From Streptomyces sp. NK15101 (GTDB lineage Bacteria > Actinomycetota > Actinomycetes > Streptomycetales > Streptomycetaceae), in the NCBI RefSeq assembly GCF_020400725.1, contig NZ_JAINVG010000017.1, positions 1 through 64,000 of the forward strand: a stretch of DNA of 64,000 nucleotides, read 5' to 3'. Shown here one piece after another: positions 25,701 through 33,905 of the stretch; position 1 is the stretch's first letter, and each line of letters opens with the position of its first letter. The notes beneath the pieces were generated by a model. That model was not told where the DNA came from. It searched no databases and saw only the letters and a program-made list of their open reading frames with translations. A program made the translations under genes and the position numbers.

Positions 25701-28646
25701 GACCCGGACAGCAGGCTCCTGGACGACCTGCACATGAGCTCCATCACCGTCGGGCAGATCGTCAACCAGGCTGCGTCCCGCCTCGGGATCGCCGCCGCCC
25801 AGGTGCCGACCAACTTCGCCACCGCCACCCTCGCCGAACTGGCCGAGGCGCTGGAGACCCTCATCAGCACCGGAGGCGTCGAGGAGCCCACCGCCCCCGT
25901 CGTCGCCGGCGCTGCCCCCTGGGCCCGGCCGTTCGGCGTCGACCTCGACGAGGTCGCCCGGCCGTACGCCGTGCCCGACGGCACCGACGGCGCCTGGGAG
26001 CTCTTCGGCTCCGAGGGCCACCCGTACGCCGAGCGGCTGCGCGCCGCGCTGGCGACCTCCGGTCTCGGTGCCGGCGTCCTGGCCGTCCTGGCCAAGGACT
26101 GCCCGCGGCAGGAGGTCGAGCGGGTGCTCGCCGCCGCCAAGAGCGCGCTGGCGGGCGACCGCACACGGCGCTTCGTCCTCGTCCAGGACGGGCGCGGCGC
26201 GGCGGGCCTCGCCAAGACCCTCCACCTGGAGGCTCCGCACCTGCGCACGACCGTCGTGCACACCCCCGCGGTCGAGGACGTGGTCGAGCGGATCGTGGCC
26301 GAGGTGGCCGCGACCAACCGCTTCGCCGAGGTCCACTACGACGAGGCGGGCGTGCGCCGGGTGCCGACGCTGCGGGCGCTGCCCGTGGAGCCGGAGCGCA
26401 CCGACGCACCGCTCACCGACTCCGACGTCCTGCTCGTGACCGGCGGCGGCAAGGGCATCTCCGCCGAGTGCGCCCTGGCCGTGGCCCAGAAGACCGGCGC
26501 CAAGCTGGCCGTCCTCGGCCGCTCCGACCCGGCCCAGGACCGCGAACTCGCCGAGAACCTCGACCGGATGCGGGACAGCGGCGTCGGCGTGCACTACGCC
26601 CGCGCCGACGTCACCGTCCCCGAGCAGGTCGCGGCCGCCGTCGCGGAGCTGCGCGAGGCCCTCGGCCCGATCACCGGTCTGCTGCACGGCGCCGGCCGCA
26701 ATGAGCCGGGCGCGCTGACCGCCCTCACGCCCGAGGACTTCGACAAGACCTTCGGCCCCAAGGTCGACGGCCTCGCCACCGTCCTCGACGCCGTGGGCGC
26801 CGGCGAGCTCAAGCTGCTCGTCACCTTCGGCAGCATCATCGGCCGCGCGGGACTGCGCGGCGAGGCACACTACGCCACCGCCAACGAGTGGCTCGCGGAC
26901 CTCACCGAGGACGTCGCCCGCACCCACCCGAACGTCCGCGCCCGCTGCATGGAGTGGTCGGTCTGGTCCGGCGTCGGCATGGGCGAGAAGCTCTCGGTCG
27001 TCGAGTCGCTGTCCCGCGAGGGCATCGTCCCGGTCTCCCCGGACCAGGGCGTGGAGATCCTGCTGCGCCTCATCGAGGACCCCGACGCCCCCGTCGTCAC
27101 GGTCATCAGCGGCCGTACCGAGGGCATCGACACCGTCCGCCGCGACCTTCCCGAGCTGCCGCTGCTCCGCTTCACCGGCAACCCGCTGGTGCGCTACCAC
27201 GGCGTCGAGCTGGTCACCGAGGTCGAGCTGAACGCGGGCACCGACCCGTACCTGGCCGACCACCTGCTCGACGGCAACCTGCTGCTGCCCGCCGTCATCG
27301 GCATGGAGGCCATGACCCAGGTCGCCTCCGCGGTCACCGGCCGCACCGGCACCGCCCCGGTCATCGAGGGCGCCAAGTTCCTGCGGCCCATCGTCGTGCC
27401 GCCGAACGGCAGCACCCGGATCCGGATCGCGGCGACCGTCACCGCGACCGACACCGTCGACGTGGCCATCCACGCCGAGGACACCGGATTCGTCGCCGAG
27501 CACTTCCGGGCGCGCCTGGTCTTCTCCGGTGTTCCCGCGCAGGACGGGCCGCCGCTCCAGGTCCCGGACGACACCCCGGTCGTCCCGCTGGACCCGGCCG
27601 CCGACCTGTACGGCAGCGTCCTGTTCCAGGGGGCCCGCTTCCAGCGGCTGCGCCGCTTCCACCGGGCCGCGGCCCGTCACGTGGACGCCGAGGTCGCCGT
27701 CCAGCAGCGGCCGGAGGGCTGGTTCGCCGGCTTCCTGCCCGGCGAACTGCTGCTCGCCGACCCGGGCATGCGCGACGCGCTCATGCACGGCAACCAGGTG
27801 TGCGTCCCGGACGCCACGCTGCTGCCCTCGGGAGTGGAGCGGATCCACACCCTCGGCTCCGGCGACCACGTCCCCGACCGACTGCGGTACACCGCGGTCG
27901 AGCGCAGCCGCGACGGCGACACGTACGTGTACGACATCGCGGTCCGCGACGAGGACGGCACCGTCGTCGAACGCTGGGACGGCCTGACCCTGCACGCGGT
28001 ACGCAAGACCGACGGGTCCGGCCCGTGGGTCGCCCCGCTGCTCGGGCCGTACCTGGAGCGCTCGCTGGAGGACGTCGTCGGCAGCCGCGTCGCGGTCGCC
28101 GTCGAGCCGCACGGGGACGCCCCCGCCGGCTCGGTCGCCCAGCGGCGCGGCTTCACGGCCGACGCCGCCGCACGGGCGCTCGGCAGCCCGGTCGCGGTCC
28201 GGCACCGCCCGGACGGGCGTCCCGAGCTGGAGCCCGGCCGGCACATGTCGATGTCGGCGGCGCACGGCCTGGGGGTCACCCTCAGCGCCGTCTCCGACAC
28301 CGAGGTGGCCTGTGACATCGAGGCGGTCAGCATGCGCTCGGCCCACGAGTGGCGCGGGCTGCTCGGGGACCACGCGCCCGTCGCGGAGCTGGTCGCCAAG
28401 GAGACGGGGGAGGCGCCGGACACCGCCGCCACCCGGGTGTGGGGTGCCGTGGAGTGCCTGCGGAAGGCCGGCATCATGGCCGGCGCGCCGCTGACGGTGC
28501 TGCCGCGCCGCAAGGACGCGTGGGTGGTCTTCGCCGCCGGCGACCTGCGGATCGCGACCTTCGTCACCGCACTGCGCGATGCCCTGGAGCCCGCCGTCTT
28601 CGCGTTCCTCACCCACGAAACGCCTCTCGCCGAAGGGCGGTCCTAG
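22764..28646 (+). CDS. pksE: Iterative enediyne polyketide synthase PKSE
   Basis: A 1960-aa single-module iterative PKS that makes the enediyne polyene precursor. Domain order is KS-AT-ACP-KR-DH-PPT. KS: Cys212 in VDGACSSSLLS, His345 in EGHGTGT, then KGMIGHTKAAAG. AT: LFPGQGSGHG, Ser656 in VGHSLGELSA, NVSHAFHSPLV. ACP: DDLHMSSITVGQIV, with the pantetheine serine being Ser992 or Ser993. KR: LLVTGGGKGIS near 1225 and GSIIGRAGLRGEAHYATANE. DH: DPYLADHLLDGN with His1500. The built-in phosphopantetheinyl transferase at the C-terminus has ACDIEAVSMRSAHEW (about 1850) and RVWGAVECLRKAG (about 1890). All match enediyne PKSE hallmarks. It is translationally coupled to unbU, and the thioesterase gene follows after 3 bases. 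Confidence 0.97.
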   Translation: MTRIAIVGMACRYPDATNPSELWDNAVAGRRAFRRLPDVRMNLDDYWDADPATPDTFYARNAAVIEGYEFDRIAHKIAGSTFRSTDLTHWLALDTAGRALADAGFPGGEGLPHERTGVVVGNTLTGEFSRANVMRLRWPYVRRVMSAALKDQDIWDDERIAEFLDDVEVAYKEPFPAIDEDTLAGGLANTIAGRICNHFDLNGGGYTVDGACSSSLLSVTTAGTALINGDLDVAVAGGVDLSIDPFEIIGFAKTGALAKGEMKLYDRGSNGFWPGEGCGMIVMMREEDALAAGHRIYATIAGWGVSSDGQGGITRPEVSGYQLALKRAYEKAGFGIETVGLFEGHGTGTAVGDATELRALMGARKEADPDAPAAAITSIKGMIGHTKAAAGVAGLIKAALAVDNQTLPPAIGTTDPHELLADEKANLKALRKAEAWPEGTPRRAGITAMGFGGINTHVVLDEPASRRRTAPGRRSADLAHSLQDAELLVVDGDSPKALRARLAEVAAFVAKVSYGQVADLAATLQRELRGLPHRAAVVVTSPEDAERRLTHLADLLEAGENAYTAADGRSFLGRVTGRARVGFLFPGQGSGHGTGGGALRRRFPEAAEVFDRAALPATGDMVATDVAQPRIATGSAAGLRVLDSLRLEATVAVGHSLGELSALHWAGALDEETLLQAARVRGRAMAEHSASGTMASLGAKPERAEELVSGLGAVIAGYNGPEQTVVAGSVEDIEEVQRRAERTEIPCTRLNVSHAFHSPLVADSAASFGAWLDTADLGAPVGRVFSTVTGEELAPRTDLPALLRDQITGPVRFTQAVSEAARHVDLFVEVGPGRVLSGLARATTGVPVVALNTDDESLRSLLQVAGAAFVAGAPVALERLFQDRLIRPLEVGQEFSFFANPTEQAPRDVPPAERRPRPAVAAAAPKAKRAPEPEKAAVAQEAPGAGPAEAALGDAEVPDVLDVLRTLVAERAELPAELVDPDSRLLDDLHMSSITVGQIVNQAASRLGIAAAQVPTNFATATLAELAEALETLISTGGVEEPTAPVVAGAAPWARPFGVDLDEVARPYAVPDGTDGAWELFGSEGHPYAERLRAALATSGLGAGVLAVLAKDCPRQEVERVLAAAKSALAGDRTRRFVLVQDGRGAAGLAKTLHLEAPHLRTTVVHTPAVEDVVERIVAEVAATNRFAEVHYDEAGVRRVPTLRALPVEPERTDAPLTDSDVLLVTGGGKGISAECALAVAQKTGAKLAVLGRSDPAQDRELAENLDRMRDSGVGVHYARADVTVPEQVAAAVAELREALGPITGLLHGAGRNEPGALTALTPEDFDKTFGPKVDGLATVLDAVGAGELKLLVTFGSIIGRAGLRGEAHYATANEWLADLTEDVARTHPNVRARCMEWSVWSGVGMGEKLSVVESLSREGIVPVSPDQGVEILLRLIEDPDAPVVTVISGRTEGIDTVRRDLPELPLLRFTGNPLVRYHGVELVTEVELNAGTDPYLADHLLDGNLLLPAVIGMEAMTQVASAVTGRTGTAPVIEGAKFLRPIVVPPNGSTRIRIAATVTATDTVDVAIHAEDTGFVAEHFRARLVFSGVPAQDGPPLQVPDDTPVVPLDPAADLYGSVLFQGARFQRLRRFHRAAARHVDAEVAVQQRPEGWFAGFLPGELLLADPGMRDALMHGNQVCVPDATLLPSGVERIHTLGSGDHVPDRLRYTAVERSRDGDTYVYDIAVRDEDGTVVERWDGLTLHAVRKTDGSGPWVAPLLGPYLERSLEDVVGSRVAVAVEPHGDAPAGSVAQRRGFTADAAARALGSPVAVRHRPDGRPELEPGRHMSMSAAHGLGVTLSAVSDTEVACDIEAVSMRSAHEWRGLLGDHAPVAELVAKETGEAPDTAATRVWGAVECLRKAGIMAGAPLTVLPRRKDAWVVFAAGDLRIATFVTALRDALEPAVFAFLTHETPLAEGRS

Positions 28647-28649
28647 ATC

Positions 28650-29108
28650 ATGGCGGACGACTACTTCGAGTACCGGCACACCGTCGGCTTCGAGGAGACC
28701 AACCTCGTCGGCAACGTGTACTACGTGAACTACCTGCGCTGGCAGGGCAGGTGCCGGGAGCTGTTCCTCCAGCAGAAGGCGCCGGACGTGCTGGCCGAGG
28801 TGCAGGACGACCTCAAGCTGTTCACGCTGAAGGTGGACTGCGAGTTCTTCGCCGAGATCACCGCCTTCGACGAGCTGTCCATCCGGATGCGGCTGTCCGA
28901 ACTGGGTCAGACCCAGCTCGAGTTCACCTTCGACTACGTCAAGGTGACCGGGGGCGCCGAGGTGCTGATCGCCCGCGGCCGTCAGCGGATCGCCTGCATG
29001 CGCGGACCGAACACCAACACCGTTCCGTCGCGCATCCCCGACGGCCTGGCCCGCGCCCTGGAGCCGTACAGCACCCAGGGTCCAGTACCGGCCGGGCGGA
29101 CCGCGTGA
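28650..29108 (+). CDS. Enediyne hotdog thioesterase (E10, TEBC)
   Basis: A 152-aa 4-hydroxybenzoyl-CoA-thioesterase-fold protein. It would release the polyene from the PKSE. Landmarks are HTVGFEETNLVGNVYYVNYL (residues 10-29), RWQGRCRELFLQQKAP, VDCEFFAEITAFDELSIRMR and FDYVKVTGGAEVLIARG. The N at GNVYYVNY takes the place of the aspartate used by classical 4HBT enzymes, as is usual for the enediyne subfamily. It begins 3 bases after the PKSE stop and overlaps the flavin reductase start by 4 bases. Confidence 0.93.
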   Translation: MADDYFEYRHTVGFEETNLVGNVYYVNYLRWQGRCRELFLQQKAPDVLAEVQDDLKLFTLKVDCEFFAEITAFDELSIRMRLSELGQTQLEFTFDYVKVTGGAEVLIARGRQRIACMRGPNTNTVPSRIPDGLARALEPYSTQGPVPAGRTA

Positions 29109-29650
29109 GCACCCTGGCCGCCGCGCCGCCGCGGGACGCCGTCACCGGCGATCCCGCTGCGCTGCGGCGGGCCCTCGGGTCCTTCGCCACCGGCGTGACC
29201 GTCGTGACCGTCGGCGGAGCCTCGCCGCGGGGCATGACCGCCAACTCCTTCACCTCGGTCTCCCTGGACCCGGCCCTCGTGCTCCTGTGCGTCGGCAAGG
29301 ACGCGGTGATGAACCGCGTCCTCACCGAGGCCGACACCTTCGCGGTGTCGGTCCTCGGCGACGGCCAGGAGGACGTGGCCCGGCACTTCGCCGACCGCTC
29401 CCGGCCGCCGGGCGCCGCCCAGTTCGACGCCGTCGACTGGCTGCCCGGCGAGGCCGCCGCCGCCCCCCTGATCGCGGGGGCGGCGGCCCACTTCGAGTGC
29501 GCCCGGTGGCGCACCTACGACGGCGGCGACCACACGATCCACGTCGGCCGTGTGCTCGCCCTGGACGCCCTGCCCGGCCGCGAGCCGCTGGTGTTCCACG
29601 GCGGTCGCTTCCGCCGGCTCGCCCCGGCACCGCGAGGAGGCCGCCCATGA
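29105..29650 (+). CDS. Flavin reductase (SgcE6 type)
   Basis: A 181-aa short-chain flavin reductase. The fold signatures are ALGSFATGVTVVTVGGASPR (residues 22-41), GMTANSFTSVSLDPALVLLC, DTFAVSVLGDGQEDVARHFA and GDHTIHVGRVLALDALPGRE with PLVFHGGRF. In C-1027 the equivalent enzyme supplies reduced FAD to the SgcC hydroxylase. Here it could serve the HpaB-type enzyme at 42039 and perhaps the acyl-CoA-dehydrogenase-fold oxygenases at 40624 and 50954. The GTG start overlaps the thioesterase stop (GTGA), and its own stop overlaps the P450 start (ATGA). Confidence 0.9.
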   Translation: MSTLAAAPPRDAVTGDPAALRRALGSFATGVTVVTVGGASPRGMTANSFTSVSLDPALVLLCVGKDAVMNRVLTEADTFAVSVLGDGQEDVARHFADRSRPPGAAQFDAVDWLPGEAAAAPLIAGAAAHFECARWRTYDGGDHTIHVGRVLALDALPGREPLVFHGGRFRRLAPAPRGGRP

Positions 29651-30996
29651 GGGTCCACCCGCCGGGCCCGCCCGTATGGGCGCTGCCCGGACTGCTGCGC
29701 AAGCTGGCGGTCGACCGGCTCGGCATGATGCGGGACGCCGCCGAACTCTCCGACGCCGTGCGCGTCTCCATGGGCCCCAAGAAGCTGTACATCTTCAACC
29801 GGCCCGACTACGCCAAGCACGTGCTGGCCGACAACGCCGCCAACTACCACAAGGGCATCGGCCTGGTGGAGTCCCGCAAGGTCCTCGGCGACGGGCTGCT
29901 GACCAGCGAGGGCGACCTGTGGCGCGCCCAGCGCCGCAACGTGCAGCCCGCGTTCAAGCCGGGCCGGATCGCCGCCCAGGCCGGAGCCGTGGCCGAGGAG
30001 GCCGGCCGGCTGGTGGACCTGCTGCGGCAACGCGCCGGGGACACGCCCGTCGACGTCCTGCAGGAGGTCACCGGACTCACCCTCGGTGTCCTGGGCCGCA
30101 CCCTCATGGACACCTCCCTGGAGGGACACGGCGGCATCGAGCACGCCTTCGAAGCCGTCCAGGACCAGGCCATGTTCGACATGGTCACGCAGGGCCTGGT
30201 GCCGACCTGGGTGCCCTTCGGCACCCAGCGGCGGTTCCGCGCGGCACGCCGGGACCTGACCCGGATCGTCGACGCGCTGGTGGCCGACCGCAGCGCCCGC
30301 CTGCGCGACGGGGACGGGGCCGACGACGCGTTCGCCCGGATGATCCTCGCCGCCCGCGAGCGCGAGGACCCGGCACTCGGCCGCCGCCTCCTCCAGGAGG
30401 AGCTGGTCACGCTGCTGCTGGCCGGGCACGAGACGACCGCGAGCACCCTCGGCTGGACCCTGCTGCTGCTCGCCCGCCACCCGCACGTCCGTGACCTGGT
30501 GCGCGAGGAGACCCGCGCCGTGCTGGCCGGAGGCCGCCTTCCGGAGGCCGACGACCTGCACAAGCTGACGTACACGACGCAGGTCGTCCAGGAGGCGATG
30601 CGGCTGTACCCGCCCGTGTGGATCCTGCCCCGGATCGCCCAGGCACCCGACGAGGTCGGCGGGTTCACCGTGCCGGCCAAGGCCGACGTGCTGGTGTGCC
30701 CGTACACGATGCACCGCCATCCGCACCTCTGGGACGACCCGGAGCGGTTCGACCCGGGCCGCTTCGAACCGTCGAGGGTCGCCAACCGGCCCCGGTACGC
30801 GTACATCCCCTTCGGCGCGGGACCGCGGTTCTGCGTCGGCAGCAACCTCGGGATGATGGAGGCGGTCTTCGTCACCGCGCTCGTCACCCGCGACCTCGAC
30901 CTGACCGTGGTGCCCGGCCACGAGGCGGTCGCCGAGCCGATGATGTCGCTGCGGATGCGGGGCGGCCTGCCGATGACGATCCGGTCGGCGGACTGA
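29647..30996 (+). CDS. Cytochrome P450 (SgcE7 type)
   Basis: A 449-aa P450. It has the oxygen-binding I-helix LLAGHETTASTLGWTLLLLA, ExxR in QEAMRLYPPVW, the PERF-like region DDPERFDPGRFEPSR, and the haem loop FGAGPRFCVGSN with Cys396 as the ligand. The sequence type is that of class-I/fatty-acid-like P450s in enediyne cassettes, which are thought to oxidise the nascent core. It closes the E2-E7 run of coupled genes and is followed by a strong terminator. Confidence 0.93.
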   Translation: MRVHPPGPPVWALPGLLRKLAVDRLGMMRDAAELSDAVRVSMGPKKLYIFNRPDYAKHVLADNAANYHKGIGLVESRKVLGDGLLTSEGDLWRAQRRNVQPAFKPGRIAAQAGAVAEEAGRLVDLLRQRAGDTPVDVLQEVTGLTLGVLGRTLMDTSLEGHGGIEHAFEAVQDQAMFDMVTQGLVPTWVPFGTQRRFRAARRDLTRIVDALVADRSARLRDGDGADDAFARMILAAREREDPALGRRLLQEELVTLLLAGHETTASTLGWTLLLLARHPHVRDLVREETRAVLAGGRLPEADDLHKLTYTTQVVQEAMRLYPPVWILPRIAQAPDEVGGFTVPAKADVLVCPYTMHRHPHLWDDPERFDPGRFEPSRVANRPRYAYIPFGAGPRFCVGSNLGMMEAVFVTALVTRDLDLTVVPGHEAVAEPMMSLRMRGGLPMTIRSAD

Positions 30997-31028
30997 CCGC
31001 CGTCCCACCGCGTCTGCGCACGACCGCA

Positions 31029-31074
31029 CGAAGCAGGCCGGTCACGGTGGAAACCCGTGGCCGGCCTGCTTCGT
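31029..31074. terminator. Bidirectional terminator
   Basis: ACGAAGCAGGCCGG (31029-31042) pairs with 31061-31074, with a further GTCACGG/CCGTGG pairing inside. It lies between the P450 gene and the convergent AraC gene. Confidence 0.8.
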
Positions 31075-31098
31075 GTCTCCTCGTCGCCGTACGGCCCG

Positions 31099-31869
31099 TC
31101 AGCCGGCCAGGCGCTCCAGGGCGTTGGTGCGCAGATCGAGCAGGGCCAGGAGGATCGGCGGGTCCATGTCGTTCAGCGGACGCAGGGTGATCTCCGCGGG
31201 CAGCAACAGGGTGTCGGCATGCGCGGTCACCGGTCCGTAACTGCCGACGGAGACGGCGTCCTCGGCGCCGGCGCCGGCGACCAGGTGCTCGTAGCCGTAC
31301 GGAACGGAGTGCACGAGCACGTGCCACGTACCGGCCGGGATGTTGCGCAGCTCGAAGGTGCCGGGACCGTCCAGGACGGTGCAGCGCACCGGCTGGCCCT
31401 GCGGGACCGGGGTCGGGAACAGCCCGAGGAAGCAGTTGCCGGGAGCGCGGTCCTCGGGAAAGCTGACCCGGCCGCGCAGGCTGCTGCGCGTGAGGACCTG
31501 GTTTTCCGTGGAGTCCGTTTCGATGGCGGAGGTGAATCCGCCGAGATCACGGAACATGCTCGGCGAAACGCCGACGCATGACTTGAAACGCGAACTGAAG
31601 GTTCCGACGCTGCTGTATCCGACCTGGCTGCTGATATCGGCGACGCTGAATCTCGTGTCGACCAGGAGACGCTTCGCCTCCTGAAGTCGCAGCGCGGAAA
31701 GAAAACGCCCGGGAGAGGTTCCGGTTACATCACGGAACGCACGAGTGAAATGAAATTTGCTGAACATGGCGGTACGCGCCATGTCGTCGATCGTCAGATC
31801 CTGACCGAGATTGGCGCGCATGTCTTGGATCACCCTGCGGACCGCACGCTCGATGGCGGTGGAGGTCAC
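31099..31869 (-). CDS. AraC-family regulator (SgcR2 type)
   Basis: A 256-aa regulator with the DNA-binding domain at the N-terminus. The two HTHs are at TIDDMARTAMFSKFHFTRAF (25-45) and TRFSVADISSQVGYSSVGTF (about 70-90), then SRFKSCVGVSPSMFRDL. The C-terminal 150 residues (VPQGQPVRCTVLDGPGTFEL, TWHVLVHSVPYGYEHLVAG) form a beta-rich domain of unknown ligand. GTG 31869 has GGGAG 5 bases upstream. It lies 38 bases after the StrR-type gene on the same strand. The StrR-then-AraC order matches sgcR1-sgcR2 of the C-1027 cluster, so a positive regulatory role is likely. Confidence 0.85.
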   Translation of the reverse strand: MTSTAIERAVRRVIQDMRANLGQDLTIDDMARTAMFSKFHFTRAFRDVTGTSPGRFLSALRLQEAKRLLVDTRFSVADISSQVGYSSVGTFSSRFKSCVGVSPSMFRDLGGFTSAIETDSTENQVLTRSSLRGRVSFPEDRAPGNCFLGLFPTPVPQGQPVRCTVLDGPGTFELRNIPAGTWHVLVHSVPYGYEHLVAGAGAEDAVSVGSYGPVTAHADTLLLPAEITLRPLNDMDPPILLALLDLRTNALERLAG

Positions 31870-31907
31870 CGATTCTCCCTGTCGTTGTTGACGATGCCCT
31901 GATGCCG

Positions 31908-33026
31908 TCAGCGGGAACGCGTGACGGGTCGTGGTGGGGTGGTGGCGGGCGCCATGTCGGTCAGGCGCCGACTGCTCAGGTCCTCGGCGAACCTGCGCCA
32001 GGTCTGGGAGCACTGCAGGGCGAGTTCGGCCACGGTGGCGGTGCAGTGCGGCGGGACGGCCTCCAGCTGCTGGCGCCAGGAGTCGTCCACCAGGAAGTGC
32101 GTGTGCAGCCAGCGCAGGAAGTGCCGGCCCGACTCGGAGTGGCGCAGCGAGGGGTCGCCGGAGAGCTTGCGCAGCGTCTCCAGCGACGTCCGGGTCCGGC
32201 CCGCGCCCTGCGGGCCGGGGCTCTGAGGACCGGGCTGCCGGGGTGCGACGTGCGGCGCGGGCAGGTCCGGGGGGTCGACGGTCGGCGCGAGGGCGGCGGG
32301 TCCCGCGGGCGCCTGGCCGGAGGCCGGGAGCGAGGGTTCGGCGGCGGCTGCCGGGGTGCGTCGCCCGGGCACGGGGGCCTCGCCGCGCAGCAGGCGCTGC
32401 CGCACGTCGTGGGCGGTGCCGAGAGACAGCCCGGTCTCCTTGACGATGGCCCGCAGCGGCAGGTCGGGGCGGCTGGCCATGAGCCGCGCGGCGTGCAGCC
32501 GTTCGGCGGTGCGGTCCAGCGGGTGGGGCTTGCCGTCGCTGCCGATTCTGGTGTTCGACCGTGCCGCGTCCTCGGTTGAACGGCGGCGCACCGCCGCGAC
32601 CGTCTTGGCGTCCAGGCCGGTGTAGCCGGCCACGGCGCGATCGGAGAGGTCGGTGTGCGAGCGCAGGATGCGGGCGGCCGCGGCCTTGCGGTCGGTGACT
32701 GGCAGGGGCAGGCCATGGCCCGTGTTGGCGGCCACGGCGCGAAGGAACACGTCCTGCTCGGGGCCGTCGAAGTAGTGCGCCTCGATGGTGTCCGCGCCCT
32801 TGAGCAGGGCCGCGGCGACCCTGTGGGCTCCGTCGACGACGCGCATGGTCGGGCGGTGGACGAGGATCGGCGGCAGGGACGTGTGCGTTTCGGCGAGCCG
32901 CTGCACATGCTTCTCGTCGAGTCCGTTCAAACGCGGGGAATCCGCCGGGAGAAGAGCATCTATACGGACCCGGTGAGTGAGGTTCATGGGCAGTGTCAGG
33001 CGCCTGTCCGTGCTTTCCAACTCCAC
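31908..33026 (-). CDS. StrR-type pathway activator (ParB/Srx-fold, SgcR1 type)
   Basis: A 372-aa pathway-specific regulator. The N-terminal ParB-like domain reads VRIDALLPADSPRLNGLDEK, HTSLPPILVHRPTMRVVDGA and HRVAAALLKGADTIEAHYFD. HTH-like helices follow (AARILRSHTDLSDRAVAGYT, GLDAKTVAAVRRRSTEDAAR). A Pro/Ala linker (about 225-285) and the helical C-terminal region SLETLRKLSGDPSLRHSESG come next, all as in StrR, NovG and SgcR1. GTG 33026 is taken as the start, but ATG 32987 is almost equally likely, since neither has a good ribosome site. It is divergent from the E8/E9 pair across a 282-base region, and is cotranscribed with the AraC gene. Confidence 0.85.
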   Translation of the reverse strand: MELESTDRRLTLPMNLTHRVRIDALLPADSPRLNGLDEKHVQRLAETHTSLPPILVHRPTMRVVDGAHRVAAALLKGADTIEAHYFDGPEQDVFLRAVAANTGHGLPLPVTDRKAAAARILRSHTDLSDRAVAGYTGLDAKTVAAVRRRSTEDAARSNTRIGSDGKPHPLDRTAERLHAARLMASRPDLPLRAIVKETGLSLGTAHDVRQRLLRGEAPVPGRRTPAAAAEPSLPASGQAPAGPAALAPTVDPPDLPAPHVAPRQPGPQSPGPQGAGRTRTSLETLRKLSGDPSLRHSESGRHFLRWLHTHFLVDDSWRQQLEAVPPHCTATVAELALQCSQTWRRFAEDLSSRRLTDMAPATTPPRPVTRSR

Positions 33027-33308
33027 CCCCCCCGGGCCGGATACGGGTCTCTAGCGCGTTCCGCTTCCTCGTTGCAGAAGAGAACCGAGAACCAGGAAAT
33101 CCAACATGCGTCAAAAAATATAACGGGCCTTTGGTTTCTTCGCATGGATGCTGCGGGGCTCGGTTCGACTTCGGCAGGTTCATCGCGCGACTCGCTGTTC
33201 GGTGAACGCCACCTCGGTTGGTTGTTTGAAACAACTCGCCAGTCCTACGTTCTTCTCACGACAGCACGACGACAACACGAAGTCCCGACAGACCGAGCGG
33301 AGGATGAG
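33027..33308. promoter_or_regulatory. Divergent promoter region with a 15-bp perfect palindrome
   Basis: The region between the StrR-type gene (-) and the GMC pair (+) is unusually AT-rich around 33105-33135. It holds the perfect palindrome GTTGTTTGAAACAAC at 33222-33236, 73 bases before the + strand gene, a plausible operator. A single GTTCGACT at 33163 resembles half of a StrR-type site, but I see no matching second half. Confidence 0.5.
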
Positions 33309-33905
33309 GTGCCTGCAGTGAGAAGGGTCCGGAGGATCCCCGAACGCCGGGTCGACATCGGCCCCGAGACGACCATCACCCTCGAGGCCTACGCGGACAC
33401 CATCGTCCCCGGAGAGAAGCGCTGGCCCGGAGACCGGGCGATCGCCGGAGTCAGCACCGGCGGCGGCGCGGTCACCGCCGGCGCCCTCGACCTCCTGCGC
33501 TGGGACGCCACCGGCATCCACGACGGCCTCGACGACCTGGCGACCCTGGTCAACGGCCACGCCAGGGCCTATGCCGAGAAGACCGGTCTCGCCCTCGACG
33601 CCGAGGTCCCGCCGTTCGTCTCCCTCGACTACGACGACCGCGTCAACCTCATCGTGGAGCTGACCACTCCGGGGCACCCGGAGAAGGACTTCTGGGTCCT
33701 GCTCTCCCTCTTCTGCAACATGGCCTACGACTCCGCCGCCCACCTGCACACCGACGAGGCCCTCGCGGACGGCCACCCGGGCCTGACGGCCATGGGCATC
33801 ACCGCGCCCGACGCCGACGGCCTGTGGCGCTTCCAGGACTTCGGCTACGGCCGACAGCTCGCCGACCTCCACCCCGACACGACCCCCACCGGGAGCCCAG
33901 CATGA
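33309..33905 (+). CDS. Small partner protein of GMC oxidoreductase (E8-like)
   Basis: A 198-aa protein. ETTITLEAYADTIVPGEKRW and PGDRAIAGVSTGGGAVTAGA, then EKDFWVLLSLFCNMAYDSAA and GLWRFQDFGYGRQLADLHP, resemble small helical subunits (gluconate 2-dehydrogenase subunit-3-like) that accompany GMC flavoproteins. No signal peptide is evident. GTG 33309 has GGAGG 5 bases upstream; GTG 33318 is an alternative. The stop overlaps the start of the GMC gene (ATGA), which supports a complex. In C-1027 a gene of this kind precedes the GMC-like E9 gene; the assignment as E8 is from memory and position. Confidence 0.7.
   Translation: MPAVRRVRRIPERRVDIGPETTITLEAYADTIVPGEKRWPGDRAIAGVSTGGGAVTAGALDLLRWDATGIHDGLDDLATLVNGHARAYAEKTGLALDAEVPPFVSLDYDDRVNLIVELTTPGHPEKDFWVLLSLFCNMAYDSAAHLHTDEALADGHPGLTAMGITAPDADGLWRFQDFGYGRQLADLHPDTTPTGSPA

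Noticed and set aside
22401..28679. 2092-aa open frame antisense to pksE
   Set aside because: It lies wholly opposite a clearly conserved PKS, has the low-complexity Gly/Val/Asp/Arg composition of antisense high-GC frames, and matches nothing.
33163..33170. StrR-type binding site
   Set aside because: Only one half-site (GTTCGACT) is visible; the complementary half at the expected distance is missing.
31099..33234. 711-aa version of the AraC gene
   Set aside because: The extension is antisense-frame text overlapping the StrR-type gene; GTG 31869 has a ribosome site and starts the AraC domain.
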